6,463 bases of DNA, taken from positions 1 to 6,463 of the forward strand of contig JAKAYZ010000144.1 of assembly GCA_021816165.1 (NCBI GenBank), given 5' to 3'. Positions 1 through 5,709 of this stretch are shown piece by piece. The notes beneath the pieces were generated by a model. That model was not told the DNA's origin. It searched no databases and saw nothing but the letters and a program-made list of their open reading frames with translations. Every line of letters begins with the position of its first letter. Position 1 is the first letter of the stretch. Position numbers and translations under genes: made by a program. The DNA is from Planctomycetota bacterium (lineage in GTDB: Bacteria; Planctomycetota; Phycisphaerae; WQYP01).

Positions 1-3
1 AGC

Positions 4-8
4 AGGAG
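4..8 (+). promoter_or_regulatory. Shine-Dalgarno deciding the start of the first PEP-CTERM gene
   Basis: The sequence AGGAG lies directly against an ATG at 9 and six bases before a second in-frame ATG at 15. Zero spacing is too tight for initiation, while six bases is normal, so the ATG at 15 is the better start. The same arrangement recurs before the second PEP-CTERM gene. Confidence 0.75.
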
Positions 9-14
9 ATGTTT

Positions 15-818
15 ATGTTTTCCAAGCCAAAGTTTTCTTTTTGTTTGGTGGTGGTTGCGGCAGCGACCGTCCCCGCCGCCATGGCTGCTGCGAGCAACAT
101 CGTATCAGACCAATTCAGTGGAACCACACTCAACAGTGTATGGACGCTCAGTGCCCCCGCTGGGAACCCAAACGGGCCGGCGATCGTGCAACTGGATGGC
201 AACGGCAATCTCGTCATGAATGTGCCGGCGGGCTCGGACGCTTGGCTGTACAATCGCTCCTACGCGCCGTTCCTGACACAGGTTGTCCCGTCAGCTGAGC
301 CAGCGAACTACGAAATTGATACAGAGGTGACGATGAATGGCGGCACCGCCAACACCAATACTATTGGCGGGTTGATCGTTCTTGGAACCAACAATAACGG
401 GCAGTATCCTTTTACAGTCTCGTTGGGCCTGCAGAACGGTAGCACGTTTGGTGCCGGGAATACCGCCATACAATTTCAGGTGCCGGGAAATACCCTGGAC
501 TTTGTTAACGTGCCTTCCACGACCCCAACTGGAGGCCCGGTTTATCTGCAGCTTGTGCGGGATGGCACCACTTGGACCGCCAATTACAGCCTGACTTCGG
601 CCGGCGCATGGACAACTCTGGGCTCTGTCACGGATGCAAACCTGAATGGGCAAAACTCCACCTCTGTAGGTATATTCACCAAAGCTTGGAGTACCAGTTC
701 GGCTGTCGGCAGTTTTAATTATTTTGATTCTTCGCCTGTTCCTGAGCCAGCGTCGTTGGGATTGTTTGCGTCAGGCGTGATTGGCTTGCTGCTGCTGAAA
801 AAGCGAAAGCGGGCCTGA
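15..818 (+). CDS. Secreted PEP-CTERM protein with LamG/DUF1349-like domain
   Basis: This 267-residue protein is predicted to be exported and sorted by an exosortase. Residues 1-24 form a Sec signal peptide: a basic start (KPK), a hydrophobic core (CLVVVAAATV) and a cleavage site after AMA. Residues 28-235 are rich in Asn, Thr, Gly and Ser and look all-beta. They begin with DQFSGTTLNSVWTL and continue through a strand with GGLIVLG, then VYLQLVRDGTTWTANYS and VGIFTKAWS. That order matches the concanavalin A-like jelly roll of the LamG/DUF1349 families, often found as an accessory domain of glycosidases. Residues 242-267 are the PEP-CTERM signal: VPEPASLGLF, a hydrophobic helix and the basic tail KKRKRA. 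The start at 15 is preferred over 9 because of Shine-Dalgarno spacing. The gene has its own terminator and lies 5' of another PEP-CTERM gene. A glycan-binding surface role is inference; no catalytic residues are apparent. Sorting signal secure, domain call moderate. Confidence 0.9.
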   Translation: MFSKPKFSFCLVVVAAATVPAAMAAASNIVSDQFSGTTLNSVWTLSAPAGNPNGPAIVQLDGNGNLVMNVPAGSDAWLYNRSYAPFLTQVVPSAEPANYEIDTEVTMNGGTANTNTIGGLIVLGTNNNGQYPFTVSLGLQNGSTFGAGNTAIQFQVPGNTLDFVNVPSTTPTGGPVYLQLVRDGTTWTANYSLTSAGAWTTLGSVTDANLNGQNSTSVGIFTKAWSTSSAVGSFNYFDSSPVPEPASLGLFASGVIGLLLLKKRKRA

Positions 819-819
819 T

Positions 820-832
820 GCGGCCGGGCCGC
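820..832 (+). other. Short GC hairpin just after the stop codon
   Basis: GCGGC (820-824) and GCCGC (828-832) can pair over a three-base loop, starting two bases after the TGA. No T tract follows, so it is not a terminator alone. It may protect the mRNA 3' end or mean nothing. Confidence 0.3.
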
Positions 833-868
833 CTGAATCAAAAGTGCACACAAGCATAAACGCCCCAT

Positions 869-909
869 GGGGCCGGTCGGATGAAAGTTTGATCGGCCCC
901 ATTTCTTTT
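869..909 (+). terminator. Intrinsic terminator of the first PEP-CTERM gene
   Basis: GGGGCCGGTC (869-878) pairs with GATCGGCCCC (891-900) over a 12-base loop, giving ten pairs including one G-U. It is followed at once by ATTTCTTTT. It starts about 50 bases after the stop codon, so transcription of the upstream gene probably ends here and the next gene needs its own promoter. Confidence 0.85.
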
Positions 910-1090
910 GGTTCCAGCGGAGAAACACCCGACAGGTAATTGATCACAACATTGCCACATTCTTCTCGCCTGATGCATCGTTTGAGCTTCGATCCAGAAC
1001 ATCGCAAGAACTCAAGCGGTGCTGAGTTCGTCGAGGTGCCGGTGGTGAGCCAGATCAACGCGTTCACTATTGCGTGGATGGTAAGGGTGC

Positions 1091-1111
1091 CCGATTTAAT
1101 TCATAAATCGG
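1091..1111. repeat. Perfect 8-bp inverted repeat, possible operator
   Basis: CCGATTTA (1091-1098) and TAAATCGG (1104-1111) form a perfect inverted repeat with a five-base spacer. The 21-bp size and AT-rich centre fit a binding site for a dimeric transcription factor, or a small RNA hairpin. No T tract follows, so it is not a terminator. It lies 318 bases upstream of the second PEP-CTERM gene. No regulator is identified. Confidence 0.4.
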
Positions 1112-1175
1112 CTAAAGGATGGCAGAAAAAGACCTTGTAATGCCCCTGACTTGGAGTTAAAACATGAATGGTGAA

Positions 1176-1300
1176 ACTGACGCTCCCTCGTTGCGGTATC
1201 CGGCGACGATTTGCGGCGATATGGTTACTGCCCCGCGTCAGTCGCTTTTTTATGTCGATTCGCCATTTCGCCGGTGCGCGTGCGCACGACTGAATTGGCG
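1176..1300 (+). promoter_or_regulatory. Structured leader segment around a T6 tract
   Basis: ACTGACGC (1176-1183) pairs perfectly with GCGTCAGT (1235-1242), enclosing 51 bases that contain two copies of TTGCGG. Three bases later comes T6 (1246-1251). A second hairpin follows: CGCCATTTC (1261-1269) with GAATTGGCG (1292-1300), eight pairs and one T-T mismatch, capped by GTGCG/CGCAC (1274-1278 and 1283-1287). The order closing stem, T tract, second hairpin resembles an attenuator or riboswitch-like leader, or an intrinsic terminator with a large loop. No known riboswitch class is recognised, and folding by eye cannot exclude chance. Confidence 0.35.
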
Positions 1301-1413
1301 CTGGGTGTAGTCGGGAGCGTTGATTTTTTTGTCGATGGCTAAAATTGTGCAAGTTGCGGCGATGCTGGGAGTGTTTCCCGGTGGCTGCGGCTTGTGAATA
1401 GTAAGTTTTCTCT

Positions 1414-1421
1414 GGAAGGAG
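1414..1421 (+). promoter_or_regulatory. Shine-Dalgarno deciding the start of the second PEP-CTERM gene
   Basis: GGAAGGAG is a strong match to the anti-Shine-Dalgarno. It lies one base before an ATG at 1423 and seven bases before an in-frame ATG at 1429. Normal spacing favours the start at 1429. The layout closely copies that of the first PEP-CTERM gene. Confidence 0.8.
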
Positions 1422-1428
1422 AATGTTC

Positions 1429-2181
1429 ATGTTTCCGCGATCTTCAAATTTCACACGGATTCCACTGGTTGGAATGATGGCTGCCGCGGCGGCGTTGGCC
1501 TGTGCTGGGCTGATGACAGGGGCCGCGCACGCCACCGCCCTTCCCAGCAGCATGCTGATTGACAATTTCAGCCAGGATACAGTTGGGGCTGCGCCCAGCG
1601 AAGTAATTGGTTACCAAAGCCAGACATTGACTGTCGTGAGTTCGGGAACAGCCGACGGAAACATGTTGCAGGTAACGCCTCAGAATCAATATGACTCCCA
1701 ATTGCAATTCGGCACCGCGGGCACCACGCCCGCAAATTGGGATAACTACCAGGGCATTTCGTTCGACCTTCTGTTCCCTAATACTTCAACTGCAACTCTG
1801 TATCCAGGGACTTCAATTGATGTCCAGCAGGCCGGTTACCAGGGCGGAGGTCAGACCTCGCAGGCGGTAAATTTGGGCACCGGTGGTAACGGCATCTATC
1901 CATCCGTTCCATCGACCAATGCGTCGACTACGCTCGTCCCTGTTACCATACCGATTTCGCAAATTCCTCCGGCCGTCCTGCCGGGTAGCTGGTTCCAGGT
2001 GATCCTGAATATTTACCCCGGCTATGACAACGGAACCACCGCCCCGTGGACATTTGACATAGGCAATGTTCAGTTTACCAACCCTGCTACCAGCACGATT
2101 CCCGAACCAGCCACCATTGGCTTGCTGGCTATCGGTGGGCTGGGCCTGCTGTTGCTTGGTCGGCGGCGTAAGTTGGCGTGA
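1429..2181 (+). CDS. Secreted PEP-CTERM protein with CBM-like beta-sandwich
   Basis: This 250-residue protein has a Sec signal at residues 1-35: RSSNFTR, then a hydrophobic Ala-rich core and a cleavage site after AHA. Residues 42-217 look all-beta. They begin LIDNFSQD, pass through YQGISFDLLFP and VTIPISQIPP, and end with PWTFDIGNVQF. Such a pattern, with an early 'isfd' strand, a middle 'ipis' strand and a final 'iDnvqf' strand, is typical of galactose-binding-like or CBM-type folds next to glycoside hydrolases. Residues 224-250 form the PEP-CTERM signal: IPEPATIGLL, a hydrophobic helix and the basic tail RRRKLA. The body is not clearly alike to that of the first PEP-CTERM protein, so shared sorting rather than simple duplication links them. 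C25 sits in ALAC, a poor lipobox, so a lipoprotein is unlikely. No catalytic motif is visible. Glycan binding at the surface is inference. Confidence 0.9.
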   Translation: MFPRSSNFTRIPLVGMMAAAAALACAGLMTGAAHATALPSSMLIDNFSQDTVGAAPSEVIGYQSQTLTVVSSGTADGNMLQVTPQNQYDSQLQFGTAGTTPANWDNYQGISFDLLFPNTSTATLYPGTSIDVQQAGYQGGGQTSQAVNLGTGGNGIYPSVPSTNASTTLVPVTIPISQIPPAVLPGSWFQVILNIYPGYDNGTTAPWTFDIGNVQFTNPATSTIPEPATIGLLAIGGLGLLLLGRRRKLA

Positions 2182-2238
2182 ACGTATTGACCTTGCACTG
2201 CGGCCGTGGGTGATGCCGTAATTATTTCGCCGAAAGGC

Positions 2239-2278
2239 ACATCGGCGGGCTGGTCTTGCCAGCCCGCCGGTGTTTTTT
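2239..2278 (+). terminator. Strong intrinsic terminator of the second PEP-CTERM gene
   Basis: CGGCGGGCTGG (2243-2253) pairs perfectly with CCAGCCCGCCG (2259-2269) over the loop TCTTG. The stem extends outward to about 15 pairs with one G-U. T6 at 2273-2278 follows. It is a textbook intrinsic terminator 58 bases past the stop codon and separates this gene from the GH31 gene. Confidence 0.93.
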
Positions 2279-2798
2279 GGCCGCTTCATAACCTGAAACC
2301 TCACGTTGGCATGCTAAACCGCTCACGAACCGGCAACGGCAGCATGACCCGCTGGCCCACAGTGTCCGGAAGACTTTGACAGAATGAATCAAATATCCAC
2401 CAAGATCGCGACGATATAAATGCGGCCGCCCTGCCGCGGTCGAGCGGTGTGCTTAACGTGTAACAATTTTTTCTGCATGACATGGAGCCTTTTGTTTCAG
2501 TGCGTTACCCCGAACCGACGTTGACAGGTTTTTCGATCAGGGATGATGTCTAAGAGATACATTGTGGATAATTCTAATTAAACCACCCTATTCCATGAGG
2601 TTAAGATGGCAAAAACATGTTGGATAAAGTAGCTGCGAAAAACTCCGCCTCCCAGTCGGAACCGTTTGCTTTTCTTCCCGCAGCAAAGGATACGGGAGGC
2701 TGGGCCTGTGGTTGTAATCGCAATGAATGCCCGGGCCGGACAACTCAGAGTGATTGCTGTTGATTTGTAGAACGGGTACAAACCACATGGACTCTTTT
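2279..2798 (+). other. Long upstream region of the GH31 gene
   Basis: I find no supported gene here. A 60-codon minus-strand frame (2301-2483) and two longer minus-strand frames over 2578-2832 show no domain and read like shadows. A 48-codon plus frame (2617-2763) ends in a Cys-rich stretch but lacks a near Shine-Dalgarno. TTGACA at 2521-2526 is a perfect -35 box. At 17 bases its partner is TGATGT (2544-2549), three of six matches. GATAAT (2567-2572) is a better -10 box but lies too far away to pair with it. Another TTGACA (2376-2381) has no good partner. If transcription starts near 2555-2580, the mRNA leader is over 200 bases long and includes the folded segment at 2632-2700. Confidence 0.5.
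2632..2700 (+). promoter_or_regulatory. Possible folded 5' leader of the GH31 mRNA
   Basis: GCCTCCC (2647-2653) pairs perfectly with GGGAGGC (2694-2700). Inside it TTTGCT (2665-2670) pairs with AGCAAA (2682-2687). A third pairing, GCTGCG (2632-2637) with CGCAGC (2679-2684), would compete with the inner stem and cross the outer one, so alternative folds or a pseudoknot are possible. The segment ends 108 bases before the GH31 start. No T tract or known riboswitch motif is seen; chance is a real alternative. Confidence 0.3.
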
Positions 2799-2802
2799 GG
2801 AG
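2799..2802 (+). promoter_or_regulatory. Shine-Dalgarno deciding the GH31 start
   Basis: GGAG lies six bases before the ATG at 2809. A TTG codon at 2797, four codons upstream in the same frame, overlaps this GGAG and cannot use it. The ATG at 2809 is therefore the start. Confidence 0.8.
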
Positions 2803-2808
2803 AAAAAA

Positions 2809-5313
2809 ATGCCTGATGAGAAAAAATATCAAATCACCCGCCGCTCCGCGTTGTTAACGATTGCCGCCTCATCTGTTTATGCCGTTGCTTCTCGTGATTT
2901 TGCACTCGGTATGAACGCCGCGACCCCAGGCAACGCTGGCTTCCAACAAGAAGACGGGCGGTTTGTATTAAAGCGTGGCAACGCAACGATCGTGGTGGAG
3001 CCGTACGCCGCCACAATCGTCCGGATCACTCTGAGTTTTGACAAGGCTGAAGCGTTGGCCAAGCCGGGTTACGGCCTGATCGGCAAGCCGTCGGGGAAGG
3101 GCTGGAGCCACGGCCGCAGTTCGGATGGCTTTGATGTGATGCGTTCATCAGGTTTGGTGGTACGGGTGTCGCCCGGAACACCGCCAGGCCCCACGTTGAT
3201 GCCGCGAACGCCCATTTATCAGGGACTCATTGATAAGTATTGGCCGCCCGGCAAGCCATGGACGGACCCCAATCTGCGATATGACATTGTTTCTGTCGAG
3301 ACTCCGGAGGGCAAGACGTTGCTGCGGCTCTGGCAGTGGTCAATGTACAAAAACCCGGTCTACTCGGGGGACAACATCACGGAGGCGCATAAGAATCTTG
3401 ACCCGGGCTATAAAGTTTCCGCGACGTTCGACTCACCGTCGGACGAGCACTATTACGGCTTGGGACAGCATCAGGATGGGGCGCTGGATTTGCGCGATCG
3501 CCGAATCAAATGCTGGGATAATTACGAGGCGATGGGAGGAGAGAGCGTCGGGGTGCCGTTCATGGTTTCCAGCCGCGGCTATGGATTGATTTGGGATAAT
3601 GCCTCCAAGACCACCATTGATCTGGGTCTCAACGGAAATAATCAGTGGACATCGAATGTCGGGGACCGTATTTCGTTTTTCGTCATCGCCGGTGGTAAAA
3701 CCGACGACATATACGAGGGATATCGCCACCTCACGGGAGTGACGCATCTTCTGCCCAAAGGCGGCTATGGTTATATTCAAAGCAAGTGCATCTATCCGAC
3801 GCAGAAGCAATTAATGGAAGTGGCGAAGGGCTACCGCGACCGTCATCTTCCACTGGACATTTTGGTTATTGACTTTCTGAATTTCCGCATTGAGGGCAAC
3901 ATGGATCTGGACCCGCCGCGATGGCCGCATCCGGCGGCGATGAACCGCCAGCTTGAGTCCATGGGCATCAAAACGATGATCAGTGTGTGGCCGCACATCG
4001 CGACAGATTCCAAGTACTACTCGATGGTAAAGCGGAACGGCTGGTTTGTGCAGAAGGCGGATGGTTCTCCAGATCAGTCGTGGTGGGGAAATGATTTTGG
4101 CCCCGACATCGACGCGACAAATCCGGAGGCGGCCAAATGGTTTTGGAGCGTTATCCGGGACAACTACATTCAAACGGACGGAATCAGTTATATCTGGCTG
4201 GACGAAACGGAGCCGGATATTGATCCCGAGCGCGACTTTTACCATATCGGCGCGGGCGATCGCTATTACAACGTGTATCCTTTGTTTGAAACGGCAGCGA
4301 TCTACGATGGATTCCGTCGGGACTACGGGAACAGTCGCAGGGTTTTGACTCTGGCCCGGGCGGCCTACCTCGGTGCACAGCGCAACGGTACGGTGTTTTG
4401 GTCCAGCGACATCATGGACACATGGGACATGTTGCGGCGGTCCATAACCGCGGGCTTGAATTTTACCGCCAGCGGCATGCCCTACTGGTGCACGGACATC
4501 GGCGGGTACGCCCGTCGGCCCATTCACGCCTATTACCGGCCGTTCCGTAAACCGCTGGTCAGCCCGGAGGGAGCCGAGTCTACTGTCGGTGCCTATTCGG
4601 ATTATCCGGAGCTGTTTGTGCGGTGGTTTCAATGGAGTGTCTTCCAGCCGATCATGCGGGCGCATGGTGAGCGGAAAAACAATGAAGTCTGGGCTTTTGG
4701 CAAGCAGGCGACTCCGATTCTCGAAAAGTTTTTGCGTCTCCGCTATCAACTGCTGCCCTATATTTACTCGCTGGCGTATCGAACGTACCAGACAGGAGCT
4801 CCGTACATGCGCGCCCTGTGGATGGATTTTCCGCACGACCCGAATGTCGCTGACATTTCGGACGAGTATATGTTTGGTCCGGCCATGCTGGTCGCTCCGG
4901 TGACACAACAGGGTCAGACCAGACGACAGGTCTATCTGCCGGCGGGAGGTGATTGGTATAACTTCTGGACAAATGAGAAACTACGGGGCGGGCAGATCAG
5001 CACAGTGGCCGCCCCGATCGATATCATTCCGTTGTTCGTTCGCGCCGGTTCCATCGTCCCCCTGGGCAGTCCTGTGCTGGATGCCTATCAGCCGCAGAAA
5101 ATAGCTTCGTTGCGCGTCTATCCGGGAGCCGATACTGGCTTCACACTTTACAACGATGACGGGACATCCTACGCGTACGAAAGCGGAAAGTTTTCGATTA
5201 CGCATTTGCACTGGAACGATGGAAAGCACCGGTTCAGCCAAACCGGCGCTGAGGCATGGACCCAGTCGGATGCCCCGGTGGTGGATGTCATCTCCCCGGC
5301 AAACGGAAAGTGA
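2809..5313 (+). CDS. Exported GH31 alpha-glycosidase (alpha-xylosidase/alpha-glucosidase type)
   Basis: This 834-residue enzyme should hydrolyse a terminal alpha-linked xylose or glucose by a retaining mechanism. Residues 1-30 resemble a Tat signal (ITRRSALLTIAASSVYAVA), pointing to export in folded form. Domains: N-terminal GH31 beta-sandwich to about 315 (GLGQHQDG at 217-224, then VPFMVSSRGYGLIWDN); (beta/alpha)8 barrel from about 323 (IQSK) to 665; proximal beta-sandwich; DUF5110-type C-terminal domain about 760-825 (VYPGADTGFTLYNDDG). Catalytic residues by family pattern: nucleophile D465 in IWLDETEPD; acid/base D534 in FWSSDIMDTW, 69 residues later as in GH31; subsite -1 residues D355 (VIDFLNF), R517 (ARAA), D563 (TDIGG) and H619 (MRAHG). 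The motif order fits the bacterial xylosidase/glucosidase/glucosyltransferase clade; substrate is not settled. Length is normal and the gene looks intact. There is no PEP-CTERM tail, so it is probably periplasmic or secreted. It converges on a GH27 gene. Confidence 0.95.
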   Translation: MPDEKKYQITRRSALLTIAASSVYAVASRDFALGMNAATPGNAGFQQEDGRFVLKRGNATIVVEPYAATIVRITLSFDKAEALAKPGYGLIGKPSGKGWSHGRSSDGFDVMRSSGLVVRVSPGTPPGPTLMPRTPIYQGLIDKYWPPGKPWTDPNLRYDIVSVETPEGKTLLRLWQWSMYKNPVYSGDNITEAHKNLDPGYKVSATFDSPSDEHYYGLGQHQDGALDLRDRRIKCWDNYEAMGGESVGVPFMVSSRGYGLIWDNASKTTIDLGLNGNNQWTSNVGDRISFFVIAGGKTDDIYEGYRHLTGVTHLLPKGGYGYIQSKCIYPTQKQLMEVAKGYRDRHLPLDILVIDFLNFRIEGNMDLDPPRWPHPAAMNRQLESMGIKTMISVWPHIATDSKYYSMVKRNGWFVQKADGSPDQSWWGNDFGPDIDATNPEAAKWFWSVIRDNYIQTDGISYIWLDETEPDIDPERDFYHIGAGDRYYNVYPLFETAAIYDGFRRDYGNSRRVLTLARAAYLGAQRNGTVFWSSDIMDTWDMLRRSITAGLNFTASGMPYWCTDIGGYARRPIHAYYRPFRKPLVSPEGAESTVGAYSDYPELFVRWFQWSVFQPIMRAHGERKNNEVWAFGKQATPILEKFLRLRYQLLPYIYSLAYRTYQTGAPYMRALWMDFPHDPNVADISDEYMFGPAMLVAPVTQQGQTRRQVYLPAGGDWYNFWTNEKLRGGQISTVAAPIDIIPLFVRAGSIVPLGSPVLDAYQPQKIASLRVYPGADTGFTLYNDDGTSYAYESGKFSITHLHWNDGKHRFSQTGAEAWTQSDAPVVDVISPANGK

Positions 5314-5709
5314 TTTCACGGACGAAGCATCCCGGCTTCTGGCCCGCTTAATTGAGGCGGCACGATTGCAGGTATGCTGTTACGAGGTCTCAATACACCG
5401 CTGGTCACGCAATTGTTCCGCCGCCGGTGTTTGGCAAGTATGCTGCCGCAGTTGCCTGAAGCACTTTCGGCGGTCGGAATCCTGTGGTGAAACGTCCGCA
5501 AAAAAGGGTGACGGGCGTTCGCCGCATGCCGCTGGCGACGCGCCGTGCGGGCAGTACAATTCTTCCGCAGTGGTTGACACAAAGTTTGTACGTGTCTGCT
5601 CTTGCGCGACGGCTACCGCTTGCAAGCCAATTGTGATTATCGAGAGCCCGGTTCGATCATCACCTGAGAAGTCTCTGCTGCCGCGGGAGGTTGTTGGTCG
5701 AACGGAAAC
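5314..5709. other. Convergent intergenic region, no gene seen
   Basis: This 396-bp stretch separates the converging GH31 and GH27 genes. Frames cross it on both strands, but their translations are rich in Arg, Cys, Ser and His and show no domain, so I call no gene. TTGACA at 5574-5579 has no acceptable -10 partner. No strong intrinsic terminator is visible for either gene. The best minus-strand candidate is a GGC-GAAC-GCC hairpin near 5516-5525 followed, seven bases on, by T6 (read as A6 at 5500-5505 on the plus strand), which is weak. Short GC stems such as CCGCA/TGCGG around 5523-5550 may fold. Confidence 0.55.

Larger units (their letters stand above)
910..1413 (+). other. Long intergenic region before the second PEP-CTERM gene
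   Basis: I see no gene with convincing protein features here. A 66-codon frame at 940-1140 has no Shine-Dalgarno and no recognisable domain. A 48-codon frame at 1164-1310 has a good GGAG seven bases upstream but a sequence I do not recognise. The stretch holds a perfect inverted repeat (1091-1111) and a folded segment (1176-1300), listed separately. No clear sigma-70 promoter pair is visible. TTGATT at 1320 and TAAAAT at 1340 are only 14 bases apart, too close for a confident call. The promoter of the downstream gene must lie somewhere in this region if the terminator at 869-909 works. Confidence 0.6.

Noticed and set aside
940..1140. 66-codon plus-strand frame
   Set aside because: No Shine-Dalgarno, no recognisable domain, and the inverted repeat at 1091-1111 lies within it.
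1320..1345. Promoter-like TTGATT and TAAAAT
   Set aside because: The spacer is only 14 bases, too short for a normal sigma-70 promoter.
1486..1506. Possible lipobox (ALAC) in the second PEP-CTERM protein
   Set aside because: The -3 residue is Ala rather than Leu, Val or Ile, and a good signal peptidase I site (AHA) follows; a PEP-CTERM signal also argues against a lipoprotein.
3811..4908. 365-codon minus-strand frame inside the GH31 gene
   Set aside because: It lies opposite a well-supported GH31 reading frame with all catalytic motifs. Its translation shows no domain and is a by-product of codon composition.
5574..5602. Promoter-like TTGACA in the convergent region
   Set aside because: The hexamer 17 bases downstream (TGCTCT) does not resemble a -10 box, and no plus-strand gene follows.
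5645..5670. GGTTCGATC resembling a tRNA T-loop
   Set aside because: The flanking bases cannot form the five-pair T stem, and no acceptor or anticodon arm is visible upstream.
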